Source: Flavobacterium taihuense
Lineage (GTDB): Bacteria; Bacteroidota; Bacteroidia; Flavobacteriales; Flavobacteriaceae
Length of the DNA: 64,000 bases
Reading direction: 5' to 3'
Assembly (NCBI RefSeq): GCF_019351435.1
Contig: NZ_JAHWYN010000001.1
Span: forward strand, 189,785 to 253,784
This document shows positions 34,455-45,200 of this stretch, in pieces. The notes under the pieces were generated by a model. The model ran no database searches, was not told the DNA's origin, and worked only from the letters and a program-made list of their open reading frames with translations. The number at the start of each line of letters is the position of its first letter. The first letter of the stretch is position 1. A program made the translations under genes and the position numbers.

Positions 34455-34498
34455 CGAAACTAACGGAAACGTTTTTGAACGTTTATAATTTAATAGTC

Positions 34499-35842
34499 AT
34501 GTCACAAAGTATTACAGATTTTATAGAATTAGTTGCCAAAAGAAATCCGAACGAGCCGGAATTTATGCAAGCTGTTACAGAAGTTGCTGAGACAGTAATT
34601 CCTTTCATCGAAGAAAACAAAAAATACCAAAATAAAATGATTTTGGAAAGAATGGTCGAGTCAGATCGCATCATTATGTTTCGAGTAGTTTGGACTGACG
34701 ATAAAGGTGAAACACAAGTAAATAGAGGATACCGTATTCAAATGAACTCGGCTATCGGACCATATAAAGGAGGAATTCGTTTCCATCCTTCAGTAAATTT
34801 AAGCATTTTAAAGTTCTTGGCTTTCGAACAAACTTTCAAAAATAGTTTGACTACATTGCCAATGGGTGGTGGAAAAGGTGGAGCTGATTTTGATCCAAAA
34901 GGAAAATCAGATAACGAAGTAATGCGTTTTTGTCAAGCATTCATGACTGAATTATCAAAACACATTGGCGCTAACACAGATGTACCTGCTGGAGATATCG
35001 GTGTGGGTGGAAGAGAAGTTGGATACATGTTTGGTCAATACAAAAGATTAAGAAATGAATTTACTGGAGTTTTAACCGGTAAAGGAATTTCGTTTGGAGG
35101 TTCATTAATTCGTCCAGAAGCTACTGGATACGGAGATGTATATTTTGCACAAAGTATGTTGGCTACCAAAGGAGAAAGTTTCACTGGTAAAACAGTTGTA
35201 ATCTCAGGTTCTGGAAACGTAGCGCAATATGCTGCCGAAAAAGCAACTCAATTGGGTGGTAAAGTAGTAACAATGTCGGATTCTGCTGGATATATCTACG
35301 ATGCTGACGGAATTGATGCTGCCAAATTAGCACACGTAATGGAAATCAAAAATGAGTTAAGAGGAAGAATCAGTGATTATGTTGCAAAATATCCAAATGC
35401 AAAATATGTGGCTGGTAAACGTCCATGGGAAGTAAAATGTGATGTAGCCTTGCCATGTGCGACTCAAAATGAGTTAAACGAAGAGGAAGCTAAAACTCTT
35501 GTGGCTAATGGATGTATCTGCGTTGCCGAAGGAGCAAATATGCCTTCTACACCAGAAGCCGTTCACGTTTTCCAAAAAGCAAAAATTTTATTCGCTCCTG
35601 GAAAAGCTTCAAATGCTGGTGGAGTAGCCACTTCAGGACTTGAAATGTCTCAAAACTCATTGCGTTTAAACTGGACATCGGAAGAAGTAGACGAAAAATT
35701 AAAAACCATCATGAAAGACATTCACGCTTCTTGTGTGAAATACGGTTCTGATGCCTCAGGTTATGTAGACTACGTAAGAGGAGCCAACATTGCAGGATTT
35801 GTAAAAGTTGCAGATGCTATGCTTGCTCAAGGAGTAGTTTAG
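34499..35842 (+). CDS. gdhA: NADP-specific glutamate dehydrogenase
   Basis: A 447-aa enzyme started at 34499 (MSQSITDFIELVAKRNP); the frame opens at 34475 but the extra residues are not part of the family. Motifs: PYKGGIRFHPSVN with the substrate lysine, LPMGGGKGGADFDPKGKSD with the catalytic lysine, the NADP fold around GSGNVAQYAAEKA, and GAANMPSTPEA-like (here GANMPSTPEAV). The length and sequence type fit the hexameric 447-aa bacterial NADP-GDH that assimilates ammonium. Monocistronic, with a very strong terminator. Confidence 0.95.
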   Translation: MSQSITDFIELVAKRNPNEPEFMQAVTEVAETVIPFIEENKKYQNKMILERMVESDRIIMFRVVWTDDKGETQVNRGYRIQMNSAIGPYKGGIRFHPSVNLSILKFLAFEQTFKNSLTTLPMGGGKGGADFDPKGKSDNEVMRFCQAFMTELSKHIGANTDVPAGDIGVGGREVGYMFGQYKRLRNEFTGVLTGKGISFGGSLIRPEATGYGDVYFAQSMLATKGESFTGKTVVISGSGNVAQYAAEKATQLGGKVVTMSDSAGYIYDADGIDAAKLAHVMEIKNELRGRISDYVAKYPNAKYVAGKRPWEVKCDVALPCATQNELNEEEAKTLVANGCICVAEGANMPSTPEAVHVFQKAKILFAPGKASNAGGVATSGLEMSQNSLRLNWTSEEVDEKLKTIMKDIHASCVKYGSDASGYVDYVRGANIAGFVKVADAMLAQGVV

Positions 35843-35866
35843 TAATTTTGGATTGTAGAATTTAAA

Positions 35867-35928
35867 TTTTAAGCATAAAAAAATGCCTTTTTTCTGTAAA
35901 GATTAAAGGCATTTTTTTATGCTTAAAA
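35867..35928. terminator. 24-bp perfect hairpin terminator after gdhA
   Basis: The arm 35867-35890 (starting TTTTAAGCATAAAAAAATGC) pairs perfectly with 35905-35928. A- and T-runs on both sides allow termination in either direction. Confidence 0.9.
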
Positions 35929-36011
35929 TTTATAGGAGAATAACAAAAATGCTAATTTATTAAGTAATTCAAAAACAGTCTGAATTCTAAAATCTGCATT
36001 CTAAAATTATC

Positions 36012-36130
36012 TGGGCGAAACCCCATTATAGTAAGTGGGCAACTTTAGATGCCGTTTACTCGCCCACTTTCCATAATGCGGTCAGGCTATTCGCGCTACT
36101 TAGGTAGCTTGCTGCTATCCCTTTCGCGAA
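36012..36130. repeat. structured GC-richer intergenic element of repeat type
   Basis: A 120-bp island in an AT-rich, gene-free 490-bp gap. GCGAAA (36015-36020) can close with TTTCGC (36122-36127). Inside, CATTATAGTAAGTGGGC (36024-36040) pairs with GCCCACTTTCCATAATG (36062-36078) with three mismatches, and GCTAC-TTAG-GTAGC (36095-36108) is a perfect hairpin. It resembles interspersed repeats I recall from Flavobacterium genomes that start GGGCG and end in a CCC(T/A)..CGC motif, with a hairpin tip that varies. The remaining ~200 bp up to the acetyltransferase has no gene. Confidence 0.6.
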
Positions 36131-36334
36131 CACAACAACTTCAAGGAAAACCAGATATTGATTTTCTTTCAATACCAAAAGTAAAATCACAATTTCAGAT
36201 AAACTCTTAAGGAATTATAGCTATTATTCAATATATTTGGGAACAATAGACGAAGGTTATTTAATAGTTTGAGTTCATCCAGTTTTGGTGGATTTGCCGT
36301 ACTCTCTAGCTTGTAAGTAAAAACATAAATTACA

Positions 36335-36856
36335 ATGACAGATTATCATTTTAGAAAAGCTGCAATTTCTGAAATCCCTCAAATATTGGACATTTTGCAA
36401 TTAGCCATAAAAAGAAGAAAAGAAGAAGGCAGTGACCAATGGCAAGATGGTTATCCAAACCCCGAAGTGGTGCAAAAAGACATTGAAAAAGGTGCAGGAT
36501 TTGTTTTGACCGATGGAGAAACAATCGTCGGATATTGCGCAGTATTGATCAATGACGAACCGGAATATGCAAAAATTGAGGGAAAGTGGTTAACCAATGA
36601 TGATTTTGTGGTGTTTCATCGTGTGGCCATTTCCGAAAAGTACTTGGGAAAAGGTTGTGCCAAAAAAATGATCGGTTGTATAGAAGATTTTGCAACCCAG
36701 AACAACATATACAGCGTAAAAGCAGATACCAATTTTGATAATATCGCAATGATGAAAGTATTCGAAAAATTAGGATACACTTTCTGCGGTCATGTGTATT
36801 TCAGAGGAGGGCAAAGAAAAGCATATGAGAAACTGCTACATAAATCTAAAATCTAA
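36335..36856 (+). CDS. GNAT-family N-acetyltransferase
   Basis: A 173-aa cytoplasmic protein. GNAT motifs: HRVAISEKYLGKGCAKKMI (motif A acetyl-CoA loop, about residues 98-116), IYSVKADTNFDNIAMMKVFEKLGY (motif B with N-x-x-M) and a C-terminal GHVYFRGGQRKAYEKLL. Substrate unknown. It ends 45 bp before porZ on the same strand; the gap carries repeated ATCTAAAATCT words. Confidence 0.88.
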   Translation: MTDYHFRKAAISEIPQILDILQLAIKRRKEEGSDQWQDGYPNPEVVQKDIEKGAGFVLTDGETIVGYCAVLINDEPEYAKIEGKWLTNDDFVVFHRVAISEKYLGKGCAKKMIGCIEDFATQNNIYSVKADTNFDNIAMMKVFEKLGYTFCGHVYFRGGQRKAYEKLLHKSKI

Positions 36857-36901
36857 AATCTCTTGTCCTTTGTGTTATATTTGTGGACCAATATCGATTC
36901 A

Positions 36902-39196
36902 ATGCAAAAAAGGCTTTTATATCTATTTTTTTTATTTGTGCTACAAATCACTTTTGCCCAAACCAATTTGTCTTGGCAAGGATATTTCTCATACACCCAA
37001 ATCAAAGCCGTTTCTGAATCGACAACTTCAATTTATGTTGCCTCCGAAAATGCGTTGTTTTCCAAAAATGTAAATACAGGAATTTTAAAAACTACCACAA
37101 CTGTAGATGGACTTTCGGGCGAAACCATTACGGCACTTTATTACAGTTCAACTTTCAATAAAACAATTGTTGGCTATCAAAATGGCTTATTAATCGTCAT
37201 CAATGAAGCCGATGGATCAATGCTCAAAGTGGTCGATATCATCAATAAAAATTTGCCAGCGAATATAAAACGAATAAATAATTTCATGGAATTTGGCGGA
37301 ATTGTATATGTCTGCACCGATTTTGGGATAGTACAATTCAACTTGGCCACTTCTCAATTTGGCGACACTTATTTCATAGGTGATAATGGTGCCGAAATTA
37401 AAGTGACGCAAACCACCATTTTTAATGGATTTATCTATGCCTCCACTTCAAGCGGGATTAGAAAAGGGGACACAACCAATCCCAATTTAATCGATTTCAA
37501 GCAATGGCAAGTGATAAACAATGGCGATTGGTCAGGAATCACATCTTTTGGCACCGAATTATATGCCGTTAATACAGCAGGTTACCTTCACAAATACGAT
37601 TCAGTGTCCAATACATTTAATGGTTTTTTGCCATTATCAGAAGCAACCACAAATTTTCGTTCGACCGCAGATTATTTCATTATAACGACAGCCAATACCG
37701 TTTTTATTTATAACAAACAGATGGTATTGCAACGTCAAATAAACAGAAATGAAATCCCAGAAATAAATTCACCATTTAGCTGTGCTACCGTGATAGGAGA
37801 TGCAATTTACATTGGCACAACCGAAAACGGATTGATTACAAACTCAATTTCATCCGCTTCAACCTATGAAAACATAACACCCATAGGACCTTCCCGAAAT
37901 AGTATTTTTGCCTTGCAAGTTACGCCAACACAGCTTTGGACAGTCTACGGCGATTATGACATTTTTTATAATCCGTATCCGCTGGATGATTTTGGGGTTA
38001 GTAAATTTGCTACTTCTGGATGGTTGAATATTCCTTATGATAAAGTACTTGGAGCGAAATCCATGACCCGAATTACAATCAATCCAATCCATGAAAATGA
38101 AGTTTATGCCAGTTCTTTTTTCTCGGGTTTACTAAAAATAGAAAACGATATTCCAGCGATTTTATACAATCAAACGAATAGTGGTTTAGAATCTTTAATC
38201 CTTAGTCCACCAGATCCCAATTATATCGATATCAGAGTCAATGGTTCTGCCTTTGATAAATCCGGAAATTTGTGGGTGACCAATTCTAGAGTTGTAAACG
38301 GATTAAAAGTCTTAAGTTCTGGCGGGCAATGGAAAAGTTATCCCATGGATAAAATACTTTCTGCCCCTTCCGAAAATGATTTTGCAAAAATGGTTATCGA
38401 TAAGTATGGAACCAAATGGATGGCAACGAGCAAAAATGGTGTAATAGGATTTAACGAAAGTAGTAATACCTTCAAGAAAATTACTTTTGGTATAGATTTA
38501 GGTAATTTACCCATACAGGATGTTAGAACAGTTGCAGTAGATACCAAAAATCAGTTGTGGATAGGAACAACCAAAGGATTGCGCGTTTTGTCTAATGTAA
38601 ACAATTTTCAAACCGAAAGTCAGCTCACTACCCAAAGCATTATTATTTTGGAGGATAATCTGGCTCAGGAATTACTTTATGAGCAATTTATAATCGATAT
38701 TGAAGTAGACGGTGCCAATAATAAATGGATAGGAACTGCCGATGCAGGTGTATTTATGGTATCTCCAAATGGTCAAGAAACCAAATATCATTTTACCACA
38801 GATAATTCACCGTTGCCTAGTAATATTATCAACGATATCAGCATCAACAGTAGTACTGGTGAGGTTTTTATAGCCACTTCCAAAGGATTGATTTCGTTCA
38901 AAGGACTTGCCACATCGGCTAGTGAAAACTTGAGCAATGTATATGTATATCCCAATCCCGTTCGGCCGGAATACGAAGGAACGGTAAAAATTAACGGATT
39001 GCTCAACAAAGCCAATGTGAAAATAACTGATGTGGCAGGCAATCTGGTTTATGAAGCAATATCCGAAGGAGGAACTCTAGAATGGGACACCACTGCTTTC
39101 GGGAAATACAAAGTGGCATCAGGAGTGTATATGGTTTTTGTATCAGCTCAAGATGGAGGTGAAACCAAAGTCAAAAAAGTGATGATAATCAGGTAG
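36902..39196 (+). CDS. porZ: PorZ-like beta-propeller protein of the type IX secretion system
   Basis: A 764-aa protein started at 36902 (MQKRLLYLFFLFVLQ...), giving a signal peptide ending ITFAQ. Two beta-propellers follow: repeats such as LWVTNSRVVNGLKVLSSGG, KWMATSKNGVIGF, LWIGTTKGLRVLS and KWIGTADAGVFMVS (two-component-regulator type, PorZ-like). The C-terminal ~80 residues (VYVYPNPVRPEYEGTVKI, then VKITDVAGNLVYEAISEGG, VYMVFVS and KVKKVMIIR) form the T9SS type A sorting domain. PorZ is part of the cell-surface attachment complex that delivers anionic LPS to T9SS cargo in Porphyromonas. In Flavobacteria it often lies next to recO, as here. Confidence 0.82.
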   Translation: MQKRLLYLFFLFVLQITFAQTNLSWQGYFSYTQIKAVSESTTSIYVASENALFSKNVNTGILKTTTTVDGLSGETITALYYSSTFNKTIVGYQNGLLIVINEADGSMLKVVDIINKNLPANIKRINNFMEFGGIVYVCTDFGIVQFNLATSQFGDTYFIGDNGAEIKVTQTTIFNGFIYASTSSGIRKGDTTNPNLIDFKQWQVINNGDWSGITSFGTELYAVNTAGYLHKYDSVSNTFNGFLPLSEATTNFRSTADYFIITTANTVFIYNKQMVLQRQINRNEIPEINSPFSCATVIGDAIYIGTTENGLITNSISSASTYENITPIGPSRNSIFALQVTPTQLWTVYGDYDIFYNPYPLDDFGVSKFATSGWLNIPYDKVLGAKSMTRITINPIHENEVYASSFFSGLLKIENDIPAILYNQTNSGLESLILSPPDPNYIDIRVNGSAFDKSGNLWVTNSRVVNGLKVLSSGGQWKSYPMDKILSAPSENDFAKMVIDKYGTKWMATSKNGVIGFNESSNTFKKITFGIDLGNLPIQDVRTVAVDTKNQLWIGTTKGLRVLSNVNNFQTESQLTTQSIIILEDNLAQELLYEQFIIDIEVDGANNKWIGTADAGVFMVSPNGQETKYHFTTDNSPLPSNIINDISINSSTGEVFIATSKGLISFKGLATSASENLSNVYVYPNPVRPEYEGTVKINGLLNKANVKITDVAGNLVYEAISEGGTLEWDTTAFGKYKVASGVYMVFVSAQDGGETKVKKVMIIR

Positions 39197-39270
39197 CATA
39201 GGGAAGATTTTAGGCAGCAGTTTCTGAAAATCCAATTATCTATTAAGTCTAATAATCTAATAATCTAAAC

Positions 39271-39984
39271 TTGTTAGTCAAAACCAAAGCCATTGTAATT
39301 TCGTCATTAAAATTTCAAGAGAAAAGCTTGATTGTAAAATGTTTTACTTTATCCAGCGGATTGAAGTCGTATTTCGTTCGGGATGCTTTTTCATCTCGAA
39401 AAGCGAGTCAAAAAATGGCTTATTTTCAACCTTTGACCATTATCGAAATAGAAGCTGTTCACAAAAACAAAGGAACTTTAGAAAATTTCAAAGAAGTAAA
39501 AATTTCGTCTCCTTTTCATTCGATTCATTCGGATATTTATAAAAGTACTATGGTAATGTTTCTTTCCGAAATCTTGCACCATTCGATACATGAAGAAGAA
39601 AAAAACGAATCCTTGTTTACTTTTCTCGAAACGGCTTTGCATTGGCTCGACCAACATGATGAAATTGCTAATTTTCATTTGATTCTAATGTTGGAAACCA
39701 CCAAATATCTTGGGTTTTATCCCGACACTTCGGATATGGACATGCCATTCTTCGAAATGATCGAAGGTGTTTTTACTCCTTTTCATGCCATTAGTTCGCT
39801 CACAGAACACGAAACTGAGTTGTTCAAAAAACTAATTCAATTGAAATTTGATAACGATCAAAAAACGTTTCATGTCATTGAAAGACAATTGCTTTTAAAG
39901 ATTTTAATCGATTACTACAGTTTCCATCTCGATGGATTCAAAAGACCAAAATCCTTGGATGTTTTAAAAGAAGTTTTTTCTTGA
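39271..39984 (+). CDS. recO: DNA repair protein RecO
   Basis: A 237-aa protein that starts with TTG at 39271 (MLVKTKAIVISSLKFQEKSL); no in-frame ATG is close enough and the family begins here. The OB-fold N-domain (LKSYFVRDAFSSRKASQKMAYFQPLTIIEIE, about residues 31-61, listed here only in outline) and the helical C-domain (FLEILHHSIHEEE... and LGFYPDTSD) are present. RecO loads RecA with RecR. It is convergent with the last eCIS gene, 5 bp away. Confidence 0.9.
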   Translation: MLVKTKAIVISSLKFQEKSLIVKCFTLSSGLKSYFVRDAFSSRKASQKMAYFQPLTIIEIEAVHKNKGTLENFKEVKISSPFHSIHSDIYKSTMVMFLSEILHHSIHEEEKNESLFTFLETALHWLDQHDEIANFHLILMLETTKYLGFYPDTSDMDMPFFEMIEGVFTPFHAISSLTEHETELFKKLIQLKFDNDQKTFHVIERQLLLKILIDYYSFHLDGFKRPKSLDVLKEVFS

Positions 39985-39989
39985 TTGTT

Positions 39990-40808
39990 TCAAACCAAAG
40001 GGGCAATAGAGAAAAAGTCAATTTTGGATTGTTTAAAATTTCGGATTCTGTTCATAACGGCATTTCCATTATGGGAGCCATCGGCATTGGTGTTCCCTTC
40101 GATAGTCTCTATCACATCACCATGAATAGCAGTTACAATTCCGGTGTGAAACCAATCGTTGGGTGTTTTTTGCAACAAAAACACATCTCCAGTTTGTATA
40201 AGATTTGGATTTGTTCTTGCCACTTGATAGCGAGTAAGCAATTTTTTTTGAATACCCGTTGTACCAACAGTATCACAACTATAAGTCAACGGCATCAGTG
40301 TTTTGAAGTTTTTTCCTTGAATAGATGTTGCTTGATCCAGCACTGATTGCACAAATCCCATGCACCAAAACCAATCGTTTCCTTCATTTCCATCCATATA
40401 ACTTCGTACCCATGGACCAGTATTGCTTTGATTGTTAATTACTAGTTCAAAAGGATGGTTTTTGAGATGATTTTTGGCAACATTCAGGACTAATTCTCTT
40501 AGGCTATTACCGGTAACGGAATCTTCAAAAGCTTTTTTTAAAGGTGTTGTAAGTAAACTAAACAAACTTTGATCAACAATTCCTGTTTGTGGTAAATTGT
40601 TGAATTTTTGAAAATTCATAACTGCTTTTTCGGTCGCTGGACCAAAATCGCCATCGATACTTGCAGCAGTTCCCGAGCTTGGATTTTGCATTGCAAATAA
40701 ATTAAGCCAAGACTGGATTTTTTCAATGTCTTTTTTGTTGTTAGCAGTGCCATTTCTTTGTTGAGAGGCTTTGATAAGTAACTCTTTTTTGTAGAATGTT
40801 TTTTGCAT
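39990..40808 (-). CDS. peptidoglycan-binding and CHAP-type cysteine hydrolase, last eCIS gene
   Basis: A 272-aa protein without a signal peptide. Residues ~22-90 are a PG_binding_1 domain (IDGDFGPATEKAVMNFQKFNNLPQTGIVD). The C-terminal half is a papain-like CHAP/NlpC fold: catalytic Cys in WFWCMGFVQSVL (about residue 149), His in FHTGIVTAI (about 220) and a third polar residue in IETIEGNTNADG. It should cleave peptidoglycan, probably an amidase or endopeptidase. Position at the end of the operon suggests either release of assembled particles by host lysis or loading as a cargo enzyme. It begins 51 bp after the ATPase stop. Confidence 0.8.
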   Translation of the reverse strand: MQKTFYKKELLIKASQQRNGTANNKKDIEKIQSWLNLFAMQNPSSGTAASIDGDFGPATEKAVMNFQKFNNLPQTGIVDQSLFSLLTTPLKKAFEDSVTGNSLRELVLNVAKNHLKNHPFELVINNQSNTGPWVRSYMDGNEGNDWFWCMGFVQSVLDQATSIQGKNFKTLMPLTYSCDTVGTTGIQKKLLTRYQVARTNPNLIQTGDVFLLQKTPNDWFHTGIVTAIHGDVIETIEGNTNADGSHNGNAVMNRIRNFKQSKIDFFSIAPLV

Positions 40809-40859
40809 GGTATTTGTTTTAAGATTATTCTAAAATATTGCATACAACCCCTTCTGTTT

Positions 40860-42170
<1,311 letters not shown>

Positions 42171-42203
42171 TTATTTCGTTTTATTTAAATTTATATTCTT
42201 GCA

Positions 42204-45200
42204 TTATTCTACATAATCGCCATGAGTATAGTCCAATCCATTATTAAAATGATCACTTTTTGTAACTTTAGTATTTGGATCGTCTTTTTTCCAGGAAGAG
42301 AATTCGTAATTTATTATTGAGGGTGTTTTCTCTTCCATTTCTATAATTTTTTTTCTTTTAGCCGATAAATTTTGCGGTTGGTTTTTTACCGAATTTCCGC
42401 CATAAATTGGAGTAACTTTATAATTTATTACTTTGTCATCTGCCAAATCTTTTTTTACCGTTTCTTCAATGTCTGCATTGTGATCCTTGTTCCCTTTTCG
42501 GGTGAGAGGAGTAAGATTTCTAAAATCATTACCGCTTCCTCCTAAATTATGATTTAATAAGTGACCCAAGATGTAATAAGTCGAACTGCCATTTCGTTTT
42601 TTCTTAAGCGTTTCATAACCAGCGTTGGTAACGCCCGGAACTGATCCCGTGGGTGGTTTGGTTGTTTTATGAAGGTTTTTCACCTCCATACTTGTCCCAA
42701 AACCATTTTGTAATGAACCAAATGTAAGTTCAAACTTTCCGATGCTTTCCATATTAAAAAGCGGAATCATGTGATTACTTAGTTTATTGACATGATCTGT
42801 AACTACTTCATATTTTTCGGTTTGTTCTGTCTGGTATTTTTCCGATCCTTTAGCAGATTTATTTTTCTTAGAAATAGCCACTTTTAGCAAATTAAACTCA
42901 GCTTGTGCATTTTTTTTGGATTCCGCTTTTTTGGCATCTGTTTTTCCTAACTTACTTATAAATTTTGCAAAAGTTGCCGGAGTACTGGCTACCATCAATT
43001 CAGCATTTTCTTCGGTACCTTCAAAATAAAGACTATGTGAATGCCCATCCTCCGTTTTGAATTTCTTTTTAATGCTAAAAAAGCTCATCAGTTTTTTTAC
43101 ACCAGCTTTTCCCGCTTTGAACAAAGTTTTTACCACATTTCCCGCTTTTTCAAGCACCCAATCAATTGCTTTGTTTATAGGAGCTTGAATCTTATCAAGT
43201 AAAGCTTGAACTTTTTTGCTTAAATCCCCAAGACCCAATAATCCAGCTAAAAATCCAATGGCTATTGGAACCAATTTGGCCAACGAATTTTCTACAAATG
43301 TGGCGGCTTGAGTTATCTTTCCAGCTACAATAAGTGCGGTACTGTCGACAATACTGTTTATTAAATCCAATATTCTTCTGGCATTATTGATAAACCAACT
43401 GATAACATCATAGATGAGTTTACACGCTTTTATGAAAGCACCAACTGGGTTAAACAAACTGATTACCCAAGTGATTCCCGCCTTGATTACGGTTTCAATA
43501 AGCATGGTTTGTATGGCATCTACTACCATAACTTTGAGATCGCCTATTTTTTCTTTGATGTATTTCCACAATCCACCGATTCCTTCTTTTCGAATAATTT
43601 GAAATATTTCGAAGCCAGTTTCAAGCGCTGCGACAACCGTTGCTCCATACATTTTGGTGGCTCTGGCTTTAATATTTTCCCAAGTCAATCCAAAAACCGA
43701 CATTATAAATTCGAAAATTCCGGTTAAGTCCCACTGCTTCGGAAATTTAATCGACGGAGGCATATTACCCATCAACCATTCAAAGAATCCCTTTTTGAGG
43801 TGTTCTAAAGCATTTTTACCAAAATTCTGAAATCCTAAAACAATCGCATCTAGCAAATTAGACAGAAAACCAATAGGATCCAGAATAATTTTCCCAACAA
43901 CATCTGCCACTTTTGCCAATATGGTAAGTAACAGATTTTTCATTTCAATAATAGCTTTGATCACACCAACAACTGCATCATAGGCGCGTTCCAGCCAACT
44001 TTTGTTTTCTTCTTGGATCTTGTCAAATGTTTCTTCCAGTTTGGCAACTGCTGCATTAAATTTGGTAGTGATGCTTTGTTTTAAACCTTCGTTTGCTTCC
44101 TCTACTTTAGAATCCAGTTCTGTAAATCGATCAGTGGCATGGGCAAACACTTCGCCTGCAATTCTTTGGGTGTCTTTGTCCTGATTTTTCCAGTAATTTT
44201 GAGTTTTTATTTTTCCATCTTCGATGTCTTTTGTCGCTCGGTTTAATTCTTTTTCTACAAAATCTCCAATTTTGCGCACTACTGGAGCCAACGAATTAAT
44301 GAAATTGTCTTGCTCTTCAATAAAAACTTTCTTAATGTCATTTGGAATTCCTGCTGCCCAATTGGCTAAATCTTCCAGCCAGTTGGTGTCTGTTCTTTCT
44401 TTTACATTTTTTTCAAAGGCTTTGTTGGCAATATCAAGTGCTTCATCAAAATCTTTGTTTACTTTTTCGGTAAGGTTTTTAAGATTGGTTTCTACCAAAA
44501 GTTTGGTGTCATCATAAATTTTATTCAAGTCGGTTGCGACTTTAGTTCGAACCTCTTCTTCTTTTTGTTTTTTGAGTTCTTTGTTTTTATCTACTTGGCT
44601 TAATTGTTTGTTTCTGGTTGCACTCATTTTGGCTAGTCCGCCAGTAGTAAGGGCATTGGTACTGTTTTTTGTGGCTCCAGCAATTGGATTTGCCGATTTT
44701 AAATATTGTTGGTGTGTGTTTTCCGCTTTTTTCTGGCTTTCTTTTTTTTCTGTTAATGAATGATCAAAAGCGACTTCGTTTCCATTTTGCAGCTGTTCTT
44801 CCGAAACATCGTTGTTAGCCAATTCACTGTCAATTTTTTTGGAATCAGCAGAAAGATCGTTGTCTTGAGCCGTTTTTAGGGGCGGTGCAAATCCTGGATT
44901 GGAAACAACTGGATAAGCTCCAATATCTTCTTTTGGCAATGGTGTAGCCACTTTTGTGACAACACTCGCTTGATCTGGAGTTGCAGTCACAGCATTGGAT
45001 AAATCGCCGTTTGTATTTTGTTTTTCCTTTTCTAAAGTATCTGTAATGCCTTGTTGTGCAGCACCCATTTTTTCAGAAGAGGTTTGGTCTTTCTCCATTT
45101 CCTCTTTGTTTTTTGGGATTACTTTTTTGATATTTTCTAGAATGGCATCAGAAAATTTTTTGGAATCAAATTTTTTAGTTTTTTGATTCGACATGTCTTC

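Noticed and set aside
36012..36130. tRNA or small structured RNA gene
   Set aside because: No tRNA arm pattern, no promoter and no T-run; stems and ends fit a dispersed repeat better.
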